DNA from: DATBIS01 sp036556805
Lineage (GTDB): Bacteria > Actinomycetota > UBA4738 > HRBIN12
Length of the DNA: 30,035 bases
Direction: 5' to 3'
Assembly (NCBI GenBank): GCA_036556805.1
Contig: DATBIS010000011.1
Location: forward strand, 1-30,035
The position numbers and the translations under genes were made by a program. Numbering within the stretch: the stretch's first letter is position 1; each line of letters starts with the position of its first letter. The notes under the pieces were generated by a model. It had not been told where the DNA came from. It ran no database searches and saw only the letters and a program-made list of their open reading frames with translations. Of this stretch, positions 1 to 6,842 are shown piece after piece.

Positions 1-1355
1 GAGAGGATGCCGTTCGGTCCCTTCGCTTCGAGAAGCTGCTGGTCCTCGATGAGGAAGCGATCACGCCACGGGGGCGCCCCGCCGCCGAGCAGCGGGGCGA
101 GGTTCATACCGTCGACCCGGAGCTTGGGCGTCGTCCCCGCCCAGGCGGCGATCGTCGGCGCGAGATCGATGTTGAGGACGATGTGCGTCGAGTCGACCTG
201 GTCGGGGATCGCCCCGGGGCACACGGTGGTCGGGCACGAAACGACGAACGGCACCCGGTGGCACTCCTCCCAGGCGCAGGCCTTGTCGGTCCACCGATGC
301 TCGCCGAACGAGAAGCCGTTGTCGGACATGAAGATGAAGACCGTGTTCGACAGCCGACCGTCGGCGGAGAGTTGCTGGTAGAACTGCTCGATGGCGTCGT
401 CGACCGCCCGGTTCATCTCGAGCGACTGCCGGAACCTCGTCGTCTGCTGGCTCAGGACCTGAGGACTAAGAGGCGAGATCGGCACGACCGTGGGCGGATT
501 CGGGCTCGGAGCCGCGTTGTAGTTCGGATACTGTGGCGTCGCGACGCCCGAATACGTGCCCGCCCACCGCGACGGCGGCACGGTCGGAGCGTGCGGCGAG
601 AACGGCGCCCAGTACAGGAAGAATGGGCTCGTGGTGTCCGCCTGCAGGAAGTCCAATGCCTTGCGACACAGCCGGTCGGTCAGGTACACCGTGTTGGGCG
701 CGCAGGGTGTCGGAGCGGTCGTGGTGCCGCTGTACGAGTTGGTGACCGCCGCCGCACCTGGGTCCTTCTCGACCAGTGAGTACTGCGTCTGCGTCGGGAC
801 GCCCCAAAACGCATGCCATGAGTCCCATCCGGGCGGCACGTAGTTGGTCGGCGTGCCGCCGTTCACCTCGCCGTAGCCGTTCAGGTACTTGCCCATGAGC
901 CCGGTGCGATACCCCGCCTCGTCGAGCCACGTCGCCAGCGTGTTCGTGTCGACGAAGTTCGGAAAGCCCTGATTCACGAGGACGCCGTTGTGCCTGCCGT
1001 ACTGGCCGGTGAGGATGGCGGCACGGGACGGGCAGCATTGCGACGTCGTGACGTAGCCTCGCGTGAACGTCGTCCCTGAGTCGATGAGCCGCTGCTGCAG
1101 GAACGGCATGCACGAATCCGAGTTGGTCGCGAGAACCGTGCCGTCGAAGCCGTTGAGGCAACGCCCGATGGTGTCCCATCGCTGGTCGTCGGTGAGGATC
1201 AGGACGACGTTCGGTTTCGGGTCCGCGGCGGCGGCGGGCGCAAGCGCGGGGAGTGGTGAGAGAACGAGCGCGGCGAGGGCGACGATGGCGGCCGAACGCG
1301 GGCGCAGGAAACCAGCAGGCCAGCGCGGGCGCGCAGGGAGGCGAGGGGGGAGCAC
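1..1355 (-). CDS. exported sulfatase (arylsulfatase family), C-terminus outside window
   Basis: Predicted type I sulfatase hydrolysing sulfate esters outside the membrane. From the GTG at 1355 the protein has an Arg/Pro-rich N-terminus, a hydrophobic signal segment ending in an Ala-rich stretch (about residues 21-46), then NVVLILTDDQ (50-59) with the two metal-binding Asp. The sulfatase signature CCPSR lies at about 107-111; its first Cys would be converted to formylglycine, so the enzyme should need a formylglycine-generating enzyme, not seen here. A second metal motif, SDNG, lies near residue 343. About 451 residues are visible and the ORF has no stop before base 1. The start is chosen because a TTGCAA-18-TACTGT promoter ends 8 bases before it; GTG 1361 is an alternative. 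The gene follows the cyclase on the same strand with a 66-base gap. The substrate cannot be told from sequence. Confidence 0.9.
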   Translation of the reverse strand, partial: MLPPRLPARPRWPAGFLRPRSAAIVALAALVLSPLPALAPAAAADPKPNVVLILTDDQRWDTIGRCLNGFDGTVLATNSDSCMPFLQQRLIDSGTTFTRGYVTTSQCCPSRAAILTGQYGRHNGVLVNQGFPNFVDTNTLATWLDEAGYRTGLMGKYLNGYGEVNGGTPTNYVPPGWDSWHAFWGVPTQTQYSLVEKDPGAAAVTNSYSGTTTAPTPCAPNTVYLTDRLCRKALDFLQADTTSPFFLYWAPFSPHAPTVPPSRWAGTYSGVATPQYPNYNAAPSPNPPTVVPISPLSPQVLSQQTTRFRQSLEMNRAVDDAIEQFYQQLSADGRLSNTVFIFMSDNGFSFGEHRWTDKACAWEECHRVPFVVSCPTTVCPGAIPDQVDSTHIVLNIDLAPTIAAWAGTTPKLRVDGMNLAPLLGGGAPPWRDRFLIEDQQLLEAKGPNGIL

Positions 1356-1363
1356 CAGCACGA

Positions 1364-1393
1364 ACAGTAGGGCGATTGGCCGACCGTTTGCAA
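1364..1393 (-). promoter_or_regulatory. putative promoter of the sulfatase gene
   Basis: Read on the minus strand, TTGCAA (1393-1388) is separated by 18 bases from TACTGT (1369-1364), a good match to a housekeeping sigma promoter. The GTG at 1355 lies 8 bases after the -10 box, so the transcript would have almost no leader. The -35 hexamer is part of an inverted repeat (1388-1411), which suggests a repressor site. Inferred from sequence only. Confidence 0.5.
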
Positions 1394-1411
1394 GAGGGGA
1401 AACCCTTGCAA
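1388..1411. repeat. TTGCAA inverted repeat between cyclase and sulfatase
   Basis: Two TTGCAA copies (1388-1393 and 1406-1411), each itself palindromic, flank complementary GGG/CCC cores separated by GAAA; a two-base bulge (GA) interrupts one arm. It can form a hairpin in RNA from either strand and has operator-like symmetry in DNA. There is no T-run on either side, so a factor-independent terminator is unlikely. It overlaps the proposed -35 box of the sulfatase promoter. Confidence 0.5.
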
Positions 1412-1421
1412 CCTCGGGGAA

Positions 1422-3038
1422 TCAGGCAGGAAGAGTGACAAGTTCGTACGCGCGGACCGGGTGCACCCGGCCCTTCAGCTCGAGCGGTCCGACGGGCGCG
1501 GCCACGACCCCGGCCCCGGCCCGCTCGCGTGTTTCCTCGCTCGCGAGCACCTGACCCGGACGCGCCGCCGACTGCAACCGAGCGGCGACGTTCGTCGTGT
1601 CGCCGAGGGCGGCGAAGCTCCGCTGCTCGCCTGCGCCGACGTTGCCGATCACCGCGGGGCCGGTGTGCACGCCGATCCGGAACCGGGGCCACGCGGGATG
1701 CTCGGCGGCGAGGGCCTCGGTGACGTCTCGCATCGCGACGCCGGCCCGCGCCGCGCGCAGGGGATGGTCGGGCTGGTCGTCGATCGCGTTGAACACGACC
1801 ATGATCGCGTCGCCGGCGAACCGCTCGATGTGCCCGCCCTCGCGCTCGACGACTACGGGCACCGCGGCCTCCCAATACGCGTTCACCATCTCGATGACCT
1901 GGCTCGCCGGGAGGCCCTCCGAGAACGCCGTGAAGCCGGCGAGATCGGCGAACAGAACCGACACGTCCTTCTCGCGGCCGCCCAGGCGGCCGAGCGCGGG
2001 CTCCTCCGACAGACGGTCGGCGAGCCGCGGCCCGACGTAGCGCCGGAACAGGGTGTCGACGCGCGACAGCTCCGCGGCCGAGCGCTCGAGCGTCGAGACC
2101 TCGTCGGCGCCGAACCCCTCACGGCGCAGCCGCTCCGACACCGATGAGATCGGCTCGCCCCGACGCATCGCGGCGACGAGATCACCGAGCGCCTCCGATT
2201 GGCGCCGGTCGATCCGTTCGAGCGTCCGCTCGAGATAGAGCCCGCCGAAGGCCGCCGGGATCGATCGCTCGCGCCGGTACTCGCTCCGGGCCGCGAGGAG
2301 GATCGAGCCGAACGCGATCGCCATCAGCACGTGCCATTCCCACCACGTCGCGTGCCAGCTGCGGCCGAACGCCACGGCGACCATGGCCTCGGCGAGCAGC
2401 ACGAACGCGGACGCCACCGCGAGCGGGAGCGTCCGCCGCCGGCGCCGGTAGAGATCGAGATAGCGCACGGCCGCGAACGCGTAGAGCCCGATCGCGAGCG
2501 GCGCGAGCACGCGGAGCGCCGGCGGCGCCTCCTCACCGGGGGCGTGCGCGAGGACCTCGACCTTGCCGAGGGACGCCGCGGCCCATCCGATGATCAGCGC
2601 GGCGAGCCCGAGCCGGATGAGGCGTTGGGTCCGGCGGGACGATGCGTCGACGCGGCCGTCGCCTTGCAGAGCCGACGCCGCCGCGAAGCCCGCGGCGAGC
2701 ACGAGGCCGACCGGCGTCGCGATCTGAAACCCCGCGTTGGGTCCCTCGAGCAGCACCCCGGGCGTCGCGAGCGCATGGAGCCCCAGGAACCCCGCGCTCG
2801 CGAGGAGCCCCATCGAGACCAGGAACAGGCGGGCGTCGCCGCGCTGCGTCGCGGCTTCGCTCGTGAGCACGCCCAGCACGACGTTCACGAGGGCGACGCC
2901 GAGCACGAGCCAGAAGTGCGACGGGTGATGCTCCCAGCGGACGTCGAGCCCGGGCAGGGCGAGGAGCAGCAGGAGTCCGGCGATCGGAACGACCAGCAGG
3001 GCGCCGAGCGTGGCCGAGCGGGCCCGGGCGGAGCTCAC
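1422..3038 (-). CDS. membrane-anchored class III adenylate/guanylate cyclase
   Basis: Predicted nucleotide cyclase making cAMP (or cGMP) at the membrane. The N-terminal half (about residues 10-245) carries roughly eight hydrophobic segments. A charged linker of about 100 residues follows, then a cyclase homology domain (about 355-535). Metal-binding Asp are in FADLAGF (363-369, D365) and FAGDAIM (D410). The transition-state Asn and Arg are present in GDTTNVAAR (N483, R487), with D480 at the position that usually favours adenine. The domain is therefore likely catalytic, and a single domain would act as a homodimer. GTG 3038 is preferred because it lies 4 bases after the stop of the upstream HiPIP-like gene, implying coupling; an in-frame start at 3095 would overlap that gene by 53 bases. 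Total 538 residues. No known sensor domain was recognised in the membrane part. Confidence 0.88.
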   Translation of the reverse strand: MSSARARSATLGALLVVPIAGLLLLLALPGLDVRWEHHPSHFWLVLGVALVNVVLGVLTSEAATQRGDARLFLVSMGLLASAGFLGLHALATPGVLLEGPNAGFQIATPVGLVLAAGFAAASALQGDGRVDASSRRTQRLIRLGLAALIIGWAAASLGKVEVLAHAPGEEAPPALRVLAPLAIGLYAFAAVRYLDLYRRRRRTLPLAVASAFVLLAEAMVAVAFGRSWHATWWEWHVLMAIAFGSILLAARSEYRRERSIPAAFGGLYLERTLERIDRRQSEALGDLVAAMRRGEPISSVSERLRREGFGADEVSTLERSAAELSRVDTLFRRYVGPRLADRLSEEPALGRLGGREKDVSVLFADLAGFTAFSEGLPASQVIEMVNAYWEAAVPVVVEREGGHIERFAGDAIMVVFNAIDDQPDHPLRAARAGVAMRDVTEALAAEHPAWPRFRIGVHTGPAVIGNVGAGEQRSFAALGDTTNVAARLQSAARPGQVLASEETRERAGAGVVAAPVGPLELKGRVHPVRAYELVTLPA

Positions 3039-3042
3039 GTCG

Positions 3043-3234
3043 TCAGGGCGTCGCGGCCTTGCGCGGCTTGAACTCGTCGCACACGTCCCCGGCATGCACG
3101 ATGCCCCGCACGTACCGGCACCCGCCGACCGCCAGCGGGGGGAACATGAACTTGCAGGTGTGGCAGCGGACCCGCTCGCTCGTGGCGGGGCGGTAGTTCG
3201 CCGCCTTCTTCGAGAGTCCCTGCACCATCGGCAT
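3043..3234 (-). CDS. small HiPIP-like iron-sulfur protein
   Basis: A 63-residue protein with four Cys arranged C-x2-C-x11-C-x12-C (CHTC near the middle, GCRYVRG, then GDVCDEF). A Lys-rich N-terminus reading SKKAANYRP and the ending C-x-x-F-x-P resemble high-potential iron-sulfur proteins (Rieske-unrelated, one 4Fe-4S cluster, one-electron carriers). No signal peptide is seen, whereas classical HiPIPs are periplasmic. The start ATG at 3234 is supported by AGGAGG six bases upstream; longer in-frame starts up to 3369 lack such a site and would run over the guaB3 promoter. The gene is coupled to the cyclase downstream. The alternative reading is a small zinc-binding protein; the spacing and flanking residues favour HiPIP. 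Confidence 0.68.
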   Translation of the reverse strand: MPMVQGLSKKAANYRPATSERVRCHTCKFMFPPLAVGGCRYVRGIVHAGDVCDEFKPRKAATP

Positions 3235-3339
3235 GCGATCCCTCCTCGCGTCGATGCCCTTCCCTATCAGAGATCGCGGCGGCGTGCATCGCGCCCGAGC
3301 GTCGGCGCGGAGACGCTCGCGCGCGTCCGACCCGGCTGG

Positions 3340-3345
3340 TACGGT
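3340..3345 (+). promoter_or_regulatory. -10 box (TACGGT) ahead of guaB3 and its leader ORF
   Basis: TACGGT lies 6 bases before an ATG at 3352, the geometry seen at several genes in this window, so transcription probably starts at or next to 3352. This gives guaB3 (start 3410) a leader of about 58 bases that contains a hairpin and a short ORF. No convincing -35 box is visible. Inferred. Confidence 0.45.
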
Positions 3346-3351
3346 GCGTGC

Positions 3352-3435
3352 ATGAGGACCGACGCCCACCCACTCCGGGTGGGCGTTTCGCGCGTTCGGG
3401 GGGATCGGGATGGAATTCGAGATCGGGATCGGTAA
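3352..3435 (+). CDS. possible leaderless upstream ORF in the guaB3 leader
   Basis: Starting at the predicted transcription start, an ATG opens a 27-codon frame rich in Arg (8) and Asp (5). It reads through the 10-bp hairpin at 3362-3386 and ends with TAA at 3433-3435, overlapping the first 26 bases of guaB3 in another frame. A ribosome on it would have to melt the hairpin and pass over the guaB3 start region. Nothing proves translation; in GC-rich DNA an open frame of this length arises easily by chance. Reported because position, hairpin and overlap together look like a leader peptide. Confidence 0.25.
   Translation: MRTDAHPLRVGVSRVRGDRDGIRDRDR
3362..3386 (+). terminator. 10-bp hairpin in the guaB3 leader, attenuator-like
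   Basis: ACGCCCACCC (3362-3371) and GGGTGGGCGT (3377-3386) are perfectly complementary around a 5-base loop, followed by TTTCGCG. The stem is strong but the U-run is only three bases, so termination efficiency is uncertain. It lies between the predicted transcription start and the guaB3 start codon, hence it is either an attenuator or a structured leader element, not the end of an upstream gene (the neighbouring genes are divergent). Confidence 0.5.
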
Positions 3436-4570
3436 GACGGCGCGGCGCGCCTATGCGTTCGACGAGGTCGCGATCGTGCCGTCGCGGAGGACGCGGGATC
3501 CCGACGACGTCGACATCTCCTGGGAGGTGGACGCGTATCGCTTCGCGCTGCCGATGATGGCGGCAGCGATGGACGCGAGCGTGTCGCCCGCCACCGCGGT
3601 GCAGATCGGCTCGCTCGGCGGGCTCGCCTGCCTGAACCTTGAGGGCCTCTGGACCCGGTTCGAGGACCCGGACCCGATCTACGAGGAGATCTCCACGCTT
3701 CCGGACGAGAAGGCCACGCGACGGATGCAGGATCTCTATCGCGAGCCGGTGAAGGACGAGCTCATCGGGCGTCGCATCCAGGAGATCAAGGAAGGGGGCG
3801 TCACCTCGTGCGCCTCGATCACGCCGCAGCGCGTGCCTCGGTACGCCCCGATGGTGCTCGAGGCGGGCCTCGACATCCTCGTGATCCAGGGCACCGTCGT
3901 GTCCGCCGAGCACGTCTCGACGAAGACCGAGCCGCTCAACCTCAAGGAGTTCATCGCGCGGTTCGACCTGCCGGTGATCGTGGGCGGTTGTGCCTCGTAC
4001 TCGACGGCGCTGCATCTGATGCGCACCGGCGCGGTGGGCGTCCTGGTCGGCGTCGGCCCCGGCAACGCGTGCACGACACGGGGGGTGCTCGGGGTCGGCG
4101 TGCCCCAGGCGACCGCGATCGCCGACGCGGCGGCCGCCCGCCGCGAGCACCTCCACGAGACCGGGCGGTACTGCCACGTGATCGCCGACGGCGGCATGCG
4201 CACCGGGGGCGACATCGCGAAGGCGATCGCCTGCGGCGCCGACGCCGTCATGATCGGGTCCCCGCTCGCGCGCGCGTACGAGGCCCCGGGCCGCGGCTAC
4301 CACTGGGGGATGGCGACGTTCCACCCCACGCTCCCGCGTGGCGCCCGCGTGAAGACGCAGCAGGTGGCCTCGCTCGAGGAGATCCTCGTCGGCCCGGCGC
4401 ACGAGAACGACGGCACGTTCAACCTGTTCGGCGCGCTCGCGACCTCGATGGCGACGACCGGCTACGCGTCGATCAAGGAGTTCCAGAAGGCCGAGCTGGT
4501 GATCGCGCCGTCGATCAAGACGGAAGGCAAGGCGTACCAGACGCAGCAGCGCGTGGGGATGGGCCACTAG
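3410..4570 (+). CDS. guaB3: GuaB3-family IMP dehydrogenase paralogue
   Basis: A 386-residue (beta/alpha)8 enzyme of the IMP dehydrogenase/GMP reductase superfamily, acting on purine nucleotides in the cytosol. The catalytic Cys lies in GNACTTRG (Cys221), and the phosphate-binding motif ADGGMRTGGD is at 259-268. The pair of CBS domains found in ordinary GuaB is absent and the chain is correspondingly short, which together with the N-terminal KTARRAYAFDEVAIVPSRRT pattern matches the GuaB3 subfamily of actinobacteria and cyanobacteria. The classical role (IMP to XMP with NAD) is plausible but the exact reaction of actinobacterial GuaB3 is less settled than that of GuaB. A G-rich stretch 6-7 bases before the ATG can serve as ribosome site. 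guaA follows after 2 bases, fitting a role at the GMP branch. Confidence 0.9.
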   Translation: MEFEIGIGKTARRAYAFDEVAIVPSRRTRDPDDVDISWEVDAYRFALPMMAAAMDASVSPATAVQIGSLGGLACLNLEGLWTRFEDPDPIYEEISTLPDEKATRRMQDLYREPVKDELIGRRIQEIKEGGVTSCASITPQRVPRYAPMVLEAGLDILVIQGTVVSAEHVSTKTEPLNLKEFIARFDLPVIVGGCASYSTALHLMRTGAVGVLVGVGPGNACTTRGVLGVGVPQATAIADAAAARREHLHETGRYCHVIADGGMRTGGDIAKAIACGADAVMIGSPLARAYEAPGRGYHWGMATFHPTLPRGARVKTQQVASLEEILVGPAHENDGTFNLFGALATSMATTGYASIKEFQKAELVIAPSIKTEGKAYQTQQRVGMGH

Positions 4571-4572
4571 CT

Positions 4573-6114
4573 TTGGCCGAACCGCGGCGCCCCGTCCTGG
4601 TCGTCGACCTCGGGGCGCAGTACGCGCAGCTGATCGCGCGCCGCATCCGCGAGTGCCACGTGTATTCGGAGATCGTTCCGCACGACGCGACGCTCGCCGA
4701 GCTGCGGGCCCTGCAGCCTGCGGGCATCGTGCTGTCCGGGGGCCCGGCGTCCGTCTACGAACCGGACGCCCCCGAGTTGGACCCCGGCGTGTTCGAGCTC
4801 GGCGTGCCGGTGCTCGGCATCTGCTACGGGCACCAGGTGATGGCGCGGGCGCTCGGCGGCGAGGTCGCCGCGACCGGCGCCCGCGAGTACGGCGCAACCC
4901 GGCTGCTCGTCGATGCCCCCGGGCTGCTGCTCGGAGACCTCGCCGCCGAGGAGCCCGTCTGGATGAGCCACGGCGACGCGGTGACGGCCGTGCCCGACGG
5001 CTTCCGCGTGACGGCGCACACCGAGGCGATCCCCGTCGCGTCGATGGAGGACCCCGAGCGCGGCCTGTTCGGGGTGCAGTTCCATCCCGAGGTCGCGCAT
5101 ACGCCTCGCGGCATCGCGGTGATGAAGCGCTTCCTCTACGACGGGTGCGGGCTCCTGCCGGACTGGACGCCCGCGAACGTCATCGAGCGGAGCGTCGACG
5201 CCGTCCGGTCGACCGTCGGGTCGGCCGACGTCCTCTGCGCGTTGTCGGGCGGGGTCGACAGCGCGGTGGCCGCGCTCCTCGTTCACAAGGCGGTGGGGTC
5301 GCAGCTCACGTGCGTCTTCGTCGACACGGGCCTCCTCCGCGAGGGTGAGGCCGAGCAGGTGGAGGCGACCTTCGGCCGGCACTTCCACGTGCCGCTCGAG
5401 CACGTGAAGGCCGAGGACCGGTTCCTCGGGCGTCTGGCCGGCGTCGTGGACCCCGAGGAGAAGCGCCGCGTCATCGGTACCGAGTTCATCCGCGTGTTCG
5501 AGGAGGTCGCCCGGGAGCACGCCGGCGCGCGGTTCCTGGTGCAGGGGACGCTGTACCCCGACGTGATCGAGAGCGGATCGCGCACGGCCGCGAAGATCAA
5601 GAGCCACCACAACGTGGGCGGGCTGCCCGAGGACATGCAGTTCGAGCTCGTGGAGCCGCTGCGCGACCTGTTCAAGGACGAGGTGCGGGAGGTCGGGGCC
5701 GAGCTCGGGCTGCCGGAGGAGATCGTCCGCCGCCAGCCGTTCCCGGGGCCCGGGCTCGCGGTGCGCATCGTCGGCGAGGTGAACGTCGAGAACCTCAGGA
5801 TCGTCCGAGGCGCCGACGCGATCGTCCGGGACGAGATCCGTCGCGCGGGACTCGAGCGCGAGACGTGGCAGGCCTTCGCGGTGCTGCTCGCCGACGTGCG
5901 AAGCGTCGGGGTGATGGGCGACGGCAGGACCTACGAACACCCGATCGTGGTGCGCGTCGTCACGAGCGAAGACGCGATGACCGCGGACTGGGCCCGGCTC
6001 CCCGGCGAGGTGCTCGACCGGATCTCGAACCGCGTCATCCGCGAGGTGCCGGGGGTGAACCGCGTGGTGTACGACGTGACGAGCAAGCCGCCCGGCACGA
6101 TCGAGTGGGAGTAG
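4573..6114 (+). CDS. guaA: GMP synthase (glutamine-hydrolysing)
   Basis: Converts XMP, glutamine and ATP to GMP. The 513-residue protein has an N-terminal class I glutamine amidotransferase domain with Cys84 in GICYGHQ, and His171 and Glu173 in FHPEV; then an ATP-pyrophosphatase domain with the PP-loop SGGVDS (225-230); then the C-terminal dimerisation domain ending PPGTIEWE, as is usual for GuaA. The start is the TTG at 4573, two bases after the guaB3 stop, which gives the expected short N-terminus before VLVVDLGAQYAQ; no ATG or GTG is available in frame nearby. Tight spacing implies co-transcription with guaB3. It ends 3 bases before the convergent sortase gene. Confidence 0.97.
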   Translation: MAEPRRPVLVVDLGAQYAQLIARRIRECHVYSEIVPHDATLAELRALQPAGIVLSGGPASVYEPDAPELDPGVFELGVPVLGICYGHQVMARALGGEVAATGAREYGATRLLVDAPGLLLGDLAAEEPVWMSHGDAVTAVPDGFRVTAHTEAIPVASMEDPERGLFGVQFHPEVAHTPRGIAVMKRFLYDGCGLLPDWTPANVIERSVDAVRSTVGSADVLCALSGGVDSAVAALLVHKAVGSQLTCVFVDTGLLREGEAEQVEATFGRHFHVPLEHVKAEDRFLGRLAGVVDPEEKRRVIGTEFIRVFEEVAREHAGARFLVQGTLYPDVIESGSRTAAKIKSHHNVGGLPEDMQFELVEPLRDLFKDEVREVGAELGLPEEIVRRQPFPGPGLAVRIVGEVNVENLRIVRGADAIVRDEIRRAGLERETWQAFAVLLADVRSVGVMGDGRTYEHPIVVRVVTSEDAMTADWARLPGEVLDRISNRVIREVPGVNRVVYDVTSKPPGTIEWE

Positions 6115-6117
6115 CGC

Positions 6118-6777
6118 TCAGGCGTCCACGCGATCGGCCGTCACGATCAGCCGCTCGCTCGCGCTGAACCTGGGGTTGCAGGTCGTGAGCACGAGCGTGG
6201 GCCGGACCGTCTGGTCGAGCACGACGCCCGATCCGGTCGAGGGGATCACGAACACGTGGTCGACGCGGTAGGTGAAGACGCCGTAGGCGGTCTTCAGCGT
6301 GATCGGATCGCCCTCTCGCACTTGCTGGAGACTCCAGAACGGGGCGAGGTACGTCGTTCGGTGCCCCGCGATGCCCACGCGGCCGTGCGCGTCCCACGGG
6401 TTCGCGGTGTCGGCGTAATGGCCCGGCCCGCTCTTCAGGTCCTCGGTATCGGTGCCCTGCACCACGATCATGTCGAGCGAGATCCGGGGAATGACGATCT
6501 CCGCGTACGCGTCGCCGGAGAGCGGCGCCGGGGCGGGATCGTCGCCGGCGAGCGTCCCGATCCGGGGAACGAAGTCGGCTCGGAGGGTTCGCTGCGCGGC
6601 CTTCGTCTCGAGGCCGGTGCCCCAGAGCAGCCAGCCGAGATAGCCGCCGACCCCGGACGCGACCACGAGGCACGCGATGCCGAACCACCGGACGATCGGC
6701 CGCCAGCCCATCGATCGCCGGCCTGCACCCGTGTCCTGTTCGCGAGCGACCCCTTCCGTCGTCGTCACGACTCCCAT
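6118..6777 (-). CDS. class E-like sortase
   Basis: Membrane-anchored transpeptidase that would attach or process surface proteins. From ATG 6777 it has 219 residues: a short cytoplasmic N-terminus, one membrane segment (about 31-52), a spacer, then the sortase barrel. The catalytic triad is visible as His139 (GIAGHRTTY), Cys200 (LTTC) and Arg209 (ASERL). The TTC-N-P context and the long N-terminal anchor resemble class E enzymes of actinomycetes. No sorting-signal substrate (LPxTG/LAxTG followed by a membrane segment) was found in this window; the exported sulfatase is truncated so its end cannot be checked. It is divergent from pcrA and convergent with guaA. Confidence 0.9.
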   Translation of the reverse strand: MGVVTTTEGVAREQDTGAGRRSMGWRPIVRWFGIACLVVASGVGGYLGWLLWGTGLETKAAQRTLRADFVPRIGTLAGDDPAPAPLSGDAYAEIVIPRISLDMIVVQGTDTEDLKSGPGHYADTANPWDAHGRVGIAGHRTTYLAPFWSLQQVREGDPITLKTAYGVFTYRVDHVFVIPSTGSGVVLDQTVRPTLVLTTCNPRFSASERLIVTADRVDA

Positions 6778-6829
6778 GAAGCCACACGACCGCCGCGTGT
6801 ACAACCGGCCGGTGGTCGGCAGCCGCACC

Positions 6830-6835
6830 TACAAT
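6830..6835 (+). promoter_or_regulatory. -10 box (TACAAT) of pcrA, leaderless geometry
   Basis: TACAAT is followed by seven bases and then the GTG at 6843, so the transcript most likely begins at the start codon itself. No ribosome-binding sequence precedes the GTG, which agrees with leaderless translation. The -35 region is weak. Confidence 0.6.
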
Positions 6836-6842
6836 CGACCGC

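Noticed and set aside
466..1875. 469-codon minus-strand frame over the sulfatase/cyclase junction
   Set aside because: It is in a different frame from both genes, is Arg-rich, and crosses from one to the other; the sulfatase and cyclase motifs are in the other frames.
3035..4897. 620-codon minus-strand frame opposite guaB3-guaA
   Set aside because: Low-complexity Arg/Ala/Pro translation with no domain; guaB3 and guaA are unambiguous on the plus strand.
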